A stretch of DNA of 39,951 nt from positions 1 to 39,951 of the forward strand of contig JARFQI010000072.1 of assembly GCA_029287855.1 (NCBI GenBank), read 5' to 3'. A program made the position numbers and the translations under genes. Origin of the DNA: Arenicellales bacterium (GTDB lineage Bacteria > Pseudomonadota > Gammaproteobacteria > BMS3Bbin11). The notes beneath the pieces are model-generated. The model made no database searches, was not told the DNA's origin, and worked only from the letters and a program-made list of their open reading frames with translations. Within the stretch, counting starts at the first letter, position 1. Each line of letters begins with the position of its first letter. This document shows, in pieces, positions 21,698 to 31,783 of the stretch.

Positions 21698-22045
21698 GTG
21701 TCAGAGGCTTTTGACAAATCCTGTAGGCTGCTCGAAAAGGCAGATTTTTCACACGTCTTCTCTACTGGCAAACGGGATAATGGAAAATTTTTCCTTGTTG
21801 TATTCTGTGTAAATAAACCAGGATCTGCAAGACTGGGTATTGCAGTGTCTCGTAAAGTTTCAAAAAGAGCAGTAATAAGGAACCGGATTAAGAGACAAAT
21901 CAGAGAATCATTCAGGTTAAATAAAAAACTTCTTATGGGTATGGATTGTGTTGTCGTTGCAAAACAAGCTGCAGCCGTATCCGAAAAACCTGTTCTTCGC
22001 ACATCACTCGATACACACTGGCGGAAAATTTCAGAAAATGCGTAA
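21698..22045 (+). CDS. rnpA: Ribonuclease P protein component
   Basis: RLGIAVSRKVSKRAVIRNRIKRQIRESFR signature; GTG start. Confidence 0.94.
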   Translation: MSEAFDKSCRLLEKADFSHVFSTGKRDNGKFFLVVFCVNKPGSARLGIAVSRKVSKRAVIRNRIKRQIRESFRLNKKLLMGMDCVVVAKQAAAVSEKPVLRTSLDTHWRKISENA

Positions 22046-22274
22046 GTTTGCCGTTAGCATGCTGAAATTCTATAAGCGCTGGGTTAGCCCTTTATTTGGC
22101 CAACACTGTCGTTTCTATCCCACATGTTCCGAATACGCGGCAACAGCAATTACCGAACATGGTGTTATCAGAGGCGGCTGGATGTCGATTTACCGAATAA
22201 TACGTTGCAATCCGTGGAACGAGGGCGGCATTGATTATGTGCCCTGTAATCACAAGGAACACTTAGATGGATAA
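22038..22274 (+). CDS. yidD: Membrane protein insertion efficiency factor YidD
   Basis: FYKRWVSPLFGQHCRFYPTCSEYAATAI...RIIRCNPWNEGGIDYVP. Start set at MRKFAVSMLKF; overlaps both rnpA and yidC. Confidence 0.94.
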   Translation: MRKFAVSMLKFYKRWVSPLFGQHCRFYPTCSEYAATAITEHGVIRGGWMSIYRIIRCNPWNEGGIDYVPCNHKEHLDG

Positions 22275-23928
22275 TCAGAGATTGATACTTTTTGTTGTAC
22301 TGGGATTCCTGTTCCTTATGCTTTGGCAATCTTGGGTAGAATACAGCTCGCCTGAGCAACCAGTTGTAGAATCAACACGCGACAATGCAAGTCCAGAGAC
22401 TGCAGAAACTGCAAGTATTCCAGAAACACCTGCAATTAGCTCTGATACACCAGGCATGGCACAGGATTCTGCAACACTGTCAGCCAATAGAGGCCCGACA
22501 GGCGAAACGGTGTTCGTTGAAACAGACACCTATAAAGTTGAGCTCAATACCGTTGGCGCAGGTATCAATAAAATCTGGCTAAAGAAATATACCGTCGACA
22601 TTGATCATCCAGATGATTTGCTGCAATTAATGAATGATTCTGGCGAAGATATATTTACGGCGCAAGGCGGTTTGCTGGTACAGGGACGAGAATTTCCAAC
22701 ACATAAAACGCAGTTCACCAGTACAAATAAAAAATACAGCATGCCTGAGGGCAAAGACACACTGGACGTCGAATTTGTATGGAATTCACCTGATGGTATA
22801 ACTTATAAGAAAATCTATACATTCTCTCGTAATAGTTACATTATCGATATTAAATACAAAGTCTTTAATACAAGTTCTAAAGAGTGGGTTGGCTATCAAT
22901 ATAACCAGTTCAAGAGAACTCAGGTAGATGCGCAGAATTCATTCAATCCAGCAACCATGGTTCCAAGCTATACAGGCGGAGCAATCTATGATGAGCAGGA
23001 TAAATATAGAAAAATAAGCTTTTCAGATATGCAGGATGAAAACTTCTCTATTCTAACAACGAATGGCTGGGTTGGTATGTTGCAGCACTATTTTGTTGGC
23101 TCATGGCTGCTAGAAAAAAACAGCAAATATGAAATCTTTTCAAATAAGTTACCTGGCAACAATTTCTTCCTGGGCTATAAATCGCTAGCACCGGTAGTTA
23201 TTCAAGCTGGAAATGCTGGTGAACTTTCTTCTAGATTATTTGTTGGTCCGAAAGAGACAAAGAGACTGGAAGCAGCAGCTCCAGGGCTAGAATTAACAGT
23301 AGACTTTGGCTGGTTGACGCCTATTTCATCGCCCCTTTACTGGTTACTCGATAAGATTCATTCATTTGTAGGAAACTGGGGTTGGGCAATAATTATACTG
23401 ACCATACTGATTAAGCTTGCCTTTTTCCCTCTTTCTGCAGCAAGCCATAAATCAATGGCTAATATGAGAAAAATGACGCCAAGGATAAAGACCCTGAAGG
23501 AGCGTTATGGAGATGACAAGCAGAAGTTAAATCAGGCGATGATGAAGTTATACAAGGAGGAGAAAATTAATCCTCTTGGTGGCTGTCTGCCAATACTAAT
23601 TCAAATACCTGTATTTATCGCTCTCTACTGGGCATTACTGGAGAGTGTAGAACTACGCCAGGCACCCTGGATATTATGGATTAAAGATCTTTCAGCGCCT
23701 GACCCCTATTTTATATTGCCTATATTAATGGGCGTCTCAATGCTTGCTCAGCAATCCCTCAGTGCTGTTGCGATGGATCCTATGCAAAAGAGGATAATGA
23801 TGGCGATGCCGGTGGTATTTACTTTCTTCTTCCTGTTCTTCCCTTCTGGTCTGGTATTGTACTGGACTGTTAATAATCTGCTGACTATAGCCCAGCAATA
23901 CACAATTAATAAGAAGATGGGCGTATAA
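22267..23928 (+). CDS. yidC: Membrane protein insertase YidC
   Basis: N-terminal TM, periplasmic domain, NWGWAIIILTILIKLAFFPLS...KEEKINPLGGCLPILIQIPVFIALYWALLESVELR. Confidence 0.97.
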   Translation: MDNQRLILFVVLGFLFLMLWQSWVEYSSPEQPVVESTRDNASPETAETASIPETPAISSDTPGMAQDSATLSANRGPTGETVFVETDTYKVELNTVGAGINKIWLKKYTVDIDHPDDLLQLMNDSGEDIFTAQGGLLVQGREFPTHKTQFTSTNKKYSMPEGKDTLDVEFVWNSPDGITYKKIYTFSRNSYIIDIKYKVFNTSSKEWVGYQYNQFKRTQVDAQNSFNPATMVPSYTGGAIYDEQDKYRKISFSDMQDENFSILTTNGWVGMLQHYFVGSWLLEKNSKYEIFSNKLPGNNFFLGYKSLAPVVIQAGNAGELSSRLFVGPKETKRLEAAAPGLELTVDFGWLTPISSPLYWLLDKIHSFVGNWGWAIIILTILIKLAFFPLSAASHKSMANMRKMTPRIKTLKERYGDDKQKLNQAMMKLYKEEKINPLGGCLPILIQIPVFIALYWALLESVELRQAPWILWIKDLSAPDPYFILPILMGVSMLAQQSLSAVAMDPMQKRIMMAMPVVFTFFFLFFPSGLVLYWTVNNLLTIAQQYTINKKMGV

Positions 23929-23939
23929 CTGGTTATTCA

Positions 23940-25295
23940 TTGAATGTAAAAAATACAGACACCATTGCAGCCATTGCCACTCCCCGTGGCAATGCCGGTG
24001 TTGGCGTTATTCGTATCTCTGGTTCAGCGACAAAAGAAATCATACAAAAGTTATGTGCTACGGACCTTGAGCCGCGAAAGGCGACACTTGCAAAAATACA
24101 CGATCAGCAGAATCGACTGATTGACCAGGTACTACTAATTTTTTTTCCTTCACCTCACTCATTTACTGGTGAAGATATCCTTGAGTTGCAGGGCCACGGC
24201 GGAACCATTGTTCTAGATATGCTGCTCGAACATGTTCTTTCACTCGGATGTCGCCAGGCACGAGCAGGTGAGTTTTCTGAGCGTGCTTATCTTAATGGAA
24301 AGATTGACCTGGCCCAGGCGGAAGCAATAGCCGACATCATAGAAAGCCATACACGCTCTGCGGTCCGTGGTGCCATGCGCTCGCTTGAAGGCGAATTTTC
24401 GAAAGAAGTATATAAGCTCGTCGAAGACCTTGTGCATCTGCGAATGTTGGCTGAAGCCTATATGGATTTCCCGGATGAAGAAATTTCTGAAATCCCTCAG
24501 AAAGAATTTACCGATAAGCTTGATGATTTGACAAACGGTATTCGCCAACTGCTGGCAATGGCAAGTAAGGGTAATTTATTAAGAGATGGTTTTCACCTGG
24601 TCCTTGCAGGAAAGCCTAATGCAGGTAAATCCAGTTTATTGAATATACTGACAAAAAACGATACAGCGATAGTAAGTGAACAGGCGGGTACAACCCGCGA
24701 CATCATCAGGGACAGAATTGATCTGGATGGTTTAGTCATTGATATTACGGACACAGCAGGCCTGAGGCATACAACAGATGTCATCGAATCTGAGGGAGTC
24801 AGACGCGCGCAGAAGGAACTTGAAAAAGCAGACAGAGTTTTACTCATCATAGATGAAGCAGATTATGATCAGGAACTGGCAGGAGAATTACTGGATTTTG
24901 TTGATGATGAAACACCAGTAACTATCATTAGAAATAAAATTGATTTGCTTGGAAAACAACCTGAAATTATAAAAAACAATAATCAATACGAAATATTGCT
25001 TTCAATAAAAACAGGAATCGGTGTTGATTTACTGTATCAGCACCTAAGAGAAGTTGTAGCGACTGAATCGCTAACTGAAGGTGTGTTTACTGCCCGACGA
25101 AGACATCTAGAAGCACTGCAAGAGGCTCAGGCGTTATTATTAAATGCAGCAGGCCACCTGACACCATTTATTCAACTTGAATTACTGGCAGAAGATTGCA
25201 GACAGGCACAGAAATCTTTAAATACAATAACAGGCGAGTTTAGTTCAGAGGACCTGCTAGGCAGGATATTTAGTTCATTTTGCATCGGTAAGTAA
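23940..25295 (+). CDS. mnmE: tRNA modification GTPase MnmE
   Basis: TIAAIATPRGNAGVGVIRISG, GKPNAGKSSLLN, DTAGLRHTTDVIESEGVRRA, C-terminal IFSSFCIGK; TTG start. Confidence 0.97.
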   Translation: MNVKNTDTIAAIATPRGNAGVGVIRISGSATKEIIQKLCATDLEPRKATLAKIHDQQNRLIDQVLLIFFPSPHSFTGEDILELQGHGGTIVLDMLLEHVLSLGCRQARAGEFSERAYLNGKIDLAQAEAIADIIESHTRSAVRGAMRSLEGEFSKEVYKLVEDLVHLRMLAEAYMDFPDEEISEIPQKEFTDKLDDLTNGIRQLLAMASKGNLLRDGFHLVLAGKPNAGKSSLLNILTKNDTAIVSEQAGTTRDIIRDRIDLDGLVIDITDTAGLRHTTDVIESEGVRRAQKELEKADRVLLIIDEADYDQELAGELLDFVDDETPVTIIRNKIDLLGKQPEIIKNNNQYEILLSIKTGIGVDLLYQHLREVVATESLTEGVFTARRRHLEALQEAQALLLNAAGHLTPFIQLELLAEDCRQAQKSLNTITGEFSSEDLLGRIFSSFCIGK

Positions 25296-25776
25296 TTGTT
25301 ACTGACACACTAATAATATTCACCTCCTCAAGCGTTTCTCAAATCAATAACAAGTCAAATAGCAGTCAGTGCCTCCTTGCATGCTTAAATTGAAACTAGA
25401 GTGTATTACTTAACCTGCGACAGAATATATTCTATAGCAGAATAGTAATGTTGCGATGATAATTTGGCCTGAAGTAAGGAGAGTTATATGCCCGTCAAGT
25501 TAGTTCCTATTGTTTGCAACAAGTTTCAAGGGGTTCCAGGTTAAGGCGCTTCTGGATTTGTATAAAAAAAGCTAGTGATGAGAATTGCAGGTTACCGTGT
25601 CAACCATGATAAATATCAATATTGATAATTCATTAAAAAAAAATACTAAAGCAGGAAAAAGGCATTTGAAAATTTCAATCTTTCATCCGTATTAAGCAAC
25701 TTATATTTGAGTTTTAACCGTTGAAAACAATTTTCAATTATTCAACTAAGCAACAATATGAATATTTTTGAATGAA

Positions 25777-26472
25777 TTATTTTGTTTTTTTTGTAAAAAG
25801 ATTGCGGGTGATATAACGCACAGACCTTCCTGCCTTTCTTCCTATTTTTTCAGCGATTGAACGTGGGTGTTCCATTTTATCGATATCATCATCTGTTAGC
25901 AGATCTGGAGCCAGTCGTTTTTTTAGTTTTAGTACCGCGCCGTAATCAGCTTCAACGAATTGATCGAAGATCCACCGCCCAACAAAATTCCAGCGGCTGC
26001 TTTGATGAATACTGGCAACAAAATCAACCAGCCAGGGTTGATGATCAGGGGTGATCAAGGTGTTGCCGGCACTACGAAGATCGCAGTGAGTAACGCCTTT
26101 CTCATGAATGTTGTCTAAAACCTTTTTCATACGCTCAAAAAATTCATTATCGAGAGTGTTTTTTTGCACTTGACTGGCAGCCACCCCGTTGACAGATTCA
26201 ACCAGAAAGGCGTATCGGTTGTAGACAAAATAGAGTTGAGGTACACCAGTGACACCATTGAGTTGCTTAAGTGCACGAACCTCACGCAACACCAGTAGAG
26301 GCGCTATAAGTCTCCTGAACCATGTATCGCTGTAGGTATAATCTTTCAGAACTGCTTCGTCTCCTTCATACCTAATCTGCAAAACATCAGGCCTTGAACC
26401 ATGCGCCTTGCGGTGTGTCGCGGTTGCATGTTGCCGGATAACATCTAGATCAATCGATTGCCAGTCAATCAT
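25777..26472 (-). CDS. Small protein-kinase-fold enzyme (RIO/Kdo-kinase-like)
   Basis: Catalytic loop HCDLRSAGNTL and metal-binding VDF; overlaps the 3' end of waaF. Confidence 0.7.
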   Translation of the reverse strand: MIDWQSIDLDVIRQHATATHRKAHGSRPDVLQIRYEGDEAVLKDYTYSDTWFRRLIAPLLVLREVRALKQLNGVTGVPQLYFVYNRYAFLVESVNGVAASQVQKNTLDNEFFERMKKVLDNIHEKGVTHCDLRSAGNTLITPDHQPWLVDFVASIHQSSRWNFVGRWIFDQFVEADYGAVLKLKKRLAPDLLTDDDIDKMEHPRSIAEKIGRKAGRSVRYITRNLFTKKTK

Positions 26473-27502
26473 TTCTCTGACTTTCTAGTAAGGAATCAAT
26501 GGCATTAGTGGCGTCTTCTGGTTCAAGTTTATTCAGGCAGTCAAGGTGTCCTAGAGGGCACTGTCGTTTGAAGCATGGTGAGCAGGTAAGTGACAGGCTT
26601 AAAATTTTAGCCTTGTTAGATAAGGGCGGTGTGAACCCGGGGTCTGATGAACCATAAATGGCGACCAGTGGTTTATCAAGCGCGGCGGCAATATGCATAA
26701 GGCCTGAATCATTAGAAACTATTGCTGACGCGATAGACATCAAATCAATGACTTGTCCAAGTTCTGTCTTGCCTGCGAGATTATGGCAACGGCCTGCAGT
26801 AGATAAATTAATTTCTGCACTAATAGCATCATCTTTTGCTGAACCGAGCAGCCAGACCTGCCAGCCCAGATCAAGGTAATGATTGGCAAGTTTTGCGAAG
26901 TGCCTTGCTGGCCATTGTTTCGCTGGACCATATTCGGCTCCGGGGCATAAAACAAGAACGGGTGTAGTTGGGGCCGTTAAATTTAAGGCATTGAGACTGG
27001 AAAATGTACTCTTATCATCAGTTTCCAGGTGCGGCATTGGAATATTAATATTAAGCGGCTGCTCAGCAGGCAGTGCCAGTGAGGCAAACCGCATGACAGT
27101 TTTCGGTAATGCTTCACGGTCGAGTTTTCTGGCGTCATTAACCAGGCCATAGCGCATCTCGCCAATAAAACCCGTACGGCGAGGAATGTGGGCCCAATAT
27201 GGGACCAGGGCTGACTTGAATGAATTAGGCAGGATAATTGCCTGATCATAGTTATGGCCACGCAAAGATTTACCTAGTATGTAGCGTTGTCGAAGGCTGG
27301 CTTGTCCATGCTTGAATGGGGAAGCGATAGAGTCAGAAACTTGCGGCATGTGTGCGATTAAAGGTAATGACCATGCGGGGGCAAGTACATCAATGATGCA
27401 GTTCGGTTTATATTGTTTCAACAGGATGAAAAGTGACTGTGCCATCATCATGTCACCAACCCATGACGGGCCGACAACAAGAATCCGCTCAGCAGTATTC
27501 AC
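26465..27502 (-). CDS. waaF: ADP-heptose:LPS heptosyltransferase II
   Basis: RILVVGPSWVGDMMMAQSLF, RTGFIGEMRYGLVND, LCPGAEYGPAKQWPARHFA, SNDSGLMHIAAALDKPLVAIYGSSDP. Confidence 0.92.
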   Translation of the reverse strand: MNTAERILVVGPSWVGDMMMAQSLFILLKQYKPNCIIDVLAPAWSLPLIAHMPQVSDSIASPFKHGQASLRQRYILGKSLRGHNYDQAIILPNSFKSALVPYWAHIPRRTGFIGEMRYGLVNDARKLDREALPKTVMRFASLALPAEQPLNINIPMPHLETDDKSTFSSLNALNLTAPTTPVLVLCPGAEYGPAKQWPARHFAKLANHYLDLGWQVWLLGSAKDDAISAEINLSTAGRCHNLAGKTELGQVIDLMSIASAIVSNDSGLMHIAAALDKPLVAIYGSSDPGFTPPLSNKAKILSLSLTCSPCFKRQCPLGHLDCLNKLEPEDATNAIDSLLESQRND

Positions 27503-27522
27503 AAAGAGTAGCCCTCGCGGGA

Positions 27523-27738
27523 TCAGTCTTCTTTCTGCAGGATATAGACAGTGCTGCAGTAGGGACAGGTAGCTTTGCCTTCATCATCCAGTGCAAGGAA
27601 GACACGGGGATGGGCGTTCCACTGGCTTGCGCTGGGTAGAGGACACGACACAGGCAGGTCCTGTTTGCTAATGTTGTGAATCTGCGGCGATGTCATTTTT
27701 GTGCTTCCATTGCCCTGCTCGCTTATAGAATTTTGCAT
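27523..27738 (-). CDS. Zinc-finger (zf-CHCC) protein
   Basis: C-terminal HPRVFLALDDEGKATCPYCSTVYIL; lies between waaF and ilvE. Confidence 0.8.
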   Translation of the reverse strand: MQNSISEQGNGSTKMTSPQIHNISKQDLPVSCPLPSASQWNAHPRVFLALDDEGKATCPYCSTVYILQKED

Positions 27739-27753
27739 AGTAAAACTCCTGCT

Positions 27754-28680
27754 TTAATAAACCCTGGTCAACCATTCAGGATGGCTTTCTCTACGACCAT
27801 GAATCTGATCGAAATACATAGCCTGCAGTTTTGTTGTAATTGGGCCTCTACCACCGTCACCAATTTGCCTGTTATCTAGCTCGCGTATAGGTGTTACTTC
27901 TGCAGCTGAGCCGGTAAAGAATGCTTCGTCAGCGATATACACTTCGTCGCGTGTTATGCGCTTTTCAACTAGTTTTAGTCCCAGCTCATCAATGAAATGA
28001 ATGATGGTATCTCGAGTAATGCCATCCAGTGCAGAGGTCAGCTCTGGGGTATATACGACATTGTCACGCGTGATGAAAATATTCTCACCGCTACCCTCAG
28101 CAACAAAGCCTTCAGGGTCAAGCAATAAGGCTTCGTCATAACCATCTGCACGTGCTTCCTGCAGCGACAGTATCGAATTGGTGTAGTTGCCATTTGATTT
28201 TGCCTTGCACATGGTGATATTGACGTGGTGGCGGGTATAAGAAGAGGTGCGTATACGGATACCCTTCTCCAGCCCTTCTTCTCCAAGATAAGAGCCCCAG
28301 TCCCAGGCGGCGACGATAACATGTGTTTTCAGGTTATCAGCCCGCAGACCCATGCCCTCTGCCCCATAAAAGCACATTGGCCTGAGGTAGGCATTATTCA
28401 GGTTATTTTCGCGTACGACCTGGCATTGTGCATCATTCAACTCATCCTTACTAAAAGGAATGTCCATCTGCAGGATATGTGCTGATCGAAAAAGCCGGTT
28501 GGTGTGCTCATGCAGGCGAAATATCGCAGTTCCACCTTCTGCATCATAGGCGCGTACACCTTCAAAAACACCCAGTCCATAATGCAGGGTGTGGGTCAGT
28601 ACGTGGGTTGTGGCTTCTCGCCAGGGAACCAGTTGACCGTCATACCAGATGACACCGTCACGGTCAGACATCGACATCAT
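27754..28680 (-). CDS. ilvE: Branched-chain amino-acid aminotransferase
   Basis: THTLHYGLGVFEGVRAY, KANGNYTNSI-like KSNGNYTNSILSLQEA, EGSGENIFI, DGITRDTII, FTGSAAEVTPIREL. Confidence 0.95.
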   Translation of the reverse strand: MMSMSDRDGVIWYDGQLVPWREATTHVLTHTLHYGLGVFEGVRAYDAEGGTAIFRLHEHTNRLFRSAHILQMDIPFSKDELNDAQCQVVRENNLNNAYLRPMCFYGAEGMGLRADNLKTHVIVAAWDWGSYLGEEGLEKGIRIRTSSYTRHHVNITMCKAKSNGNYTNSILSLQEARADGYDEALLLDPEGFVAEGSGENIFITRDNVVYTPELTSALDGITRDTIIHFIDELGLKLVEKRITRDEVYIADEAFFTGSAAEVTPIRELDNRQIGDGGRGPITTKLQAMYFDQIHGRRESHPEWLTRVY

Positions 28681-28704
28681 TTATTCTCCTGTTAGGATGA
28701 TTTA

Positions 28705-31677
28705 TTACGACCCGTTATTCCGGGCAAACATATTGTTCCAGATCTCAGTTACCTGTTGACGCAAAGGCTTCTCATCGCTACCAGGAATGACCGCATCATG
28801 ATCGCTCAATTTCAACTGGTAGCTCTTCTCTAACCAGCTGGAAAGTGCGCCTGATAATATACGATGGTGATTCGGCTCTAATAATTCCAGACCTGCGAGA
28901 GTATCAAGCAGCTCTAGCGACTCAGTATGCCTGGTCAGCTGCGGATACTCATGTGCCCAGCGCAGAACCATATATTGCACCATAAATTCGATGTCAACGA
29001 TACCTCCATGGCCCTGTTTCAGGTCAAATTCATCACTATCAGAGGATATTTTTGCTGAGCGCAACTTTTCACGCATTTCAACGATGTCTTTTCGCAGTTT
29101 TTTATCGTCACGAGGCCGGCTGAGAATTTCCTTTCGCAGGACATTAAATTCCTCAGCCAGGGCCTGATCACCGGCGATTACACGTGCTCTTACCAATGCC
29201 TGGTGCTCCCAGGTCCATGCCTTCTTTCTCTGGTAGTTCTGCATGCGGCTGATTGTTGTAACCAGTGGTCCTGAATCTCCACTTGGCCTGAGGCGCATGT
29301 CTACTTCATATAGCCGCCCGGCCGGGGTACGTGTTGATATTATATGGACAAGACGTTGACCGATACGTGCAAAAAACTGCGGAATATATACCTTCCGCGG
29401 GCCGCTGGTCCTGTCAGAGTCAGGCAAACCGGCTGAAATAAAAACGAGGTCAAGATCTGAGCCAAAAAGCAGCTCCCGGCTACCAAGTTTGCCATAGGCA
29501 ATGACACAAAATGGCAGGGTATCCTGAGTATAGTTTGTCGGCGTTCCGTGGCTGGAAACAATGTCATGAATACTCAGCTTGAGGCTGGCTTTTACACATG
29601 CTTCTGCAATAGCTGATAGAGATTTACCGGTATCTTTGGCAGACAGCTTGCTTGAGATATCCAGCGAAGCAACACCAAGAAGTTTACTGTTATGAAACTC
29701 TCTCAGCAGGTTCATCTGTTGTTCAAGATCACCCTGCTCTGCAGTTGAAAGATGTTTCTCAAGGCTTTTATCAAGCGTCTCCAGATCAAAATCAGCAAGT
29801 GAATACCCAATAAGCAGGTCATCAAGCAGGATTGGGTGACGTGTTAGTAAAATCGATATGTAAGGGCTAGCACTGGTCAGGCGAATTAACTGGTGGCGTA
29901 AGGCTTCATTATCCAACAGCAGTGAAAGATAAACAGGCCGGCGTGCAATTGAAGTTAACAGATCAAGGCAGCGCAGAATGGTATCGTCTGTGTTTGCACA
30001 TTTGATGGCCTGTTTTTTTATTGCCGTTACTGTTGTACCGACCTCATGCAGCAAAACCGGAAGCAGGCGATCAAGTCGGTTTCTGGCCGAAGCGCTGAGG
30101 CTATTATAGAAAGAGCCGGTGCGCAGAAGCTGTAGTCTTGAATAAAGTTCAGCAGCCTGTTGATAATGGTTTTCTACCAGCAATGTTGTGGCAACATCAT
30201 CTTCAAGCTCATTGTTCCAGAGATGAGACAGGCTAAGTGTTTGAGAATTTTGATCCGGATTAGCCGTCGACATGAAAAGGTCATGAAAGATCCTATGAAT
30301 AAGCCGTGTATGTCGGTGCAGTTCTTCATAAAATGACGGCCAGTCTGTAAAACCCATAGAATGTGCAACAGCGATTTGCTGCTTTTTGTCCTCTGGAAGG
30401 TTATGGGTTTGCTGATCCGCATACATTTGCAGCCTGTTTTCACATCGACGTAGAAAATAATATCCGTTTCGAAGGCTGCTTAATTCGTCATCTTCGAGCA
30501 GACCAGAGTCATTGAGCTGGTTAAGTACAGTAAGCAAACTACGTTGCTGCAGATTTTTATTGCGACCGCCACGAATCAGCTGATGAGCCTGTGCTATGAA
30601 TTCAACTTCACGGATTCCACCGGGGCCAAGCTTAATGTTTTTCTCTAACTCTTTTTTTCTCATTAGTTCGCGTTCAATCATTTCTTTCATGTCACGAATT
30701 GATTCAACAGCAGCAAAATCAAGATACTTACGATAGACAAATGGCAACAAATTATTTAACAGTTGTTCTCCGCGTCTACTGTCACCGGCTACGATATTGG
30801 CCTTGATGAGGGCATATCGTTCCCAGTCCCTGCCATGTAGCTGATAGTAATTAACCATTGCTGCAAAAGACAGGCAAAGCGCTCCACTATCGCCATTTGG
30901 TCGTAATCTGGTATCGACGCGGTAGACAAAACCATCGGCTGTTTGAGTTGTTAGCAGTTTAATAAACAGTCGCGCCTGGCGAATAAAGAATTCGCTGTTG
31001 CTGATAGGCCTGCTGAATGTCGTTTTGCCGTTTTCAGGGAAGCAGAAGATCAGGTCGACATCAGAAGAAAAATTCAATTCGCTGCCGCCGAGCTTTCCCA
31101 TTCCGAGAACAACCATATGTTGTATATTGCCGGTTTCTTCACCAACTGGTTCACCCGATTTCATACTGGTCAGTCGGTAGCTGCATGCAAGTGTGGCGGA
31201 AAGGAGCACTTCAGCGGTCAGCGATATGCTGGACATGACCTCATCCAGAGATGCCCAGCCGGCAAGATCACGAAAGGCGATATGCAGCATAGCCTGGTTT
31301 CGAGTACGACGCAGGATATGCATGATTTCCTGTTCATCATCTGTCGCTGCAAGCGAGGTGGCTAGCACCGAAGCCATATGGTCGCTGTCGAGAAACGAGA
31401 ACAGGCTGCCATCATCAATGATTTCTGTTAGGTAGCTGGCATCCTTACGCAGTAAGCCGCTGATAAAACGGCTGGCACTTAAAACGGTTGGCAGTACACT
31501 GATCCAGTCAGTATTCATTGTTGCATCTACTGTTAAATCACCAGCATTTACCGCTGAAGTATCCGGCAGGTAACCAGATATTTCTTCAAATACCAGCGCG
31601 ACGCCGCCCTGCAACTGGTCCGGTAAGGAATAAAGATTTTCGTTGAAACGGTTAATTGAGTCCTGGTTCATTGGCAA
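28705..31677 (-). CDS. glnE: Bifunctional glutamine synthetase adenylyltransferase/adenylyl-removing enzyme
   Basis: Two nucleotidyltransferase motifs (GMGKLGGSELNFSSDVDLIF; AYGKLGSRELLFGSDLDLVF); KLGPGGIREVEFIAQ. Confidence 0.96.
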   Translation of the reverse strand: MPMNQDSINRFNENLYSLPDQLQGGVALVFEEISGYLPDTSAVNAGDLTVDATMNTDWISVLPTVLSASRFISGLLRKDASYLTEIIDDGSLFSFLDSDHMASVLATSLAATDDEQEIMHILRRTRNQAMLHIAFRDLAGWASLDEVMSSISLTAEVLLSATLACSYRLTSMKSGEPVGEETGNIQHMVVLGMGKLGGSELNFSSDVDLIFCFPENGKTTFSRPISNSEFFIRQARLFIKLLTTQTADGFVYRVDTRLRPNGDSGALCLSFAAMVNYYQLHGRDWERYALIKANIVAGDSRRGEQLLNNLLPFVYRKYLDFAAVESIRDMKEMIERELMRKKELEKNIKLGPGGIREVEFIAQAHQLIRGGRNKNLQQRSLLTVLNQLNDSGLLEDDELSSLRNGYYFLRRCENRLQMYADQQTHNLPEDKKQQIAVAHSMGFTDWPSFYEELHRHTRLIHRIFHDLFMSTANPDQNSQTLSLSHLWNNELEDDVATTLLVENHYQQAAELYSRLQLLRTGSFYNSLSASARNRLDRLLPVLLHEVGTTVTAIKKQAIKCANTDDTILRCLDLLTSIARRPVYLSLLLDNEALRHQLIRLTSASPYISILLTRHPILLDDLLIGYSLADFDLETLDKSLEKHLSTAEQGDLEQQMNLLREFHNSKLLGVASLDISSKLSAKDTGKSLSAIAEACVKASLKLSIHDIVSSHGTPTNYTQDTLPFCVIAYGKLGSRELLFGSDLDLVFISAGLPDSDRTSGPRKVYIPQFFARIGQRLVHIISTRTPAGRLYEVDMRLRPSGDSGPLVTTISRMQNYQRKKAWTWEHQALVRARVIAGDQALAEEFNVLRKEILSRPRDDKKLRKDIVEMREKLRSAKISSDSDEFDLKQGHGGIVDIEFMVQYMVLRWAHEYPQLTRHTESLELLDTLAGLELLEPNHHRILSGALSSWLEKSYQLKLSDHDAVIPGSDEKPLRQQVTEIWNNMFARNNGS

Positions 31678-31783
31678 AAAATATCAAATCAATAACTGTC
31701 TAACAGAGATATAATATTAGCATTCTGATCCAATACTATGTGGTCAATAAACAGTTATTTAACAGATGAATGATTTTTGAGAT

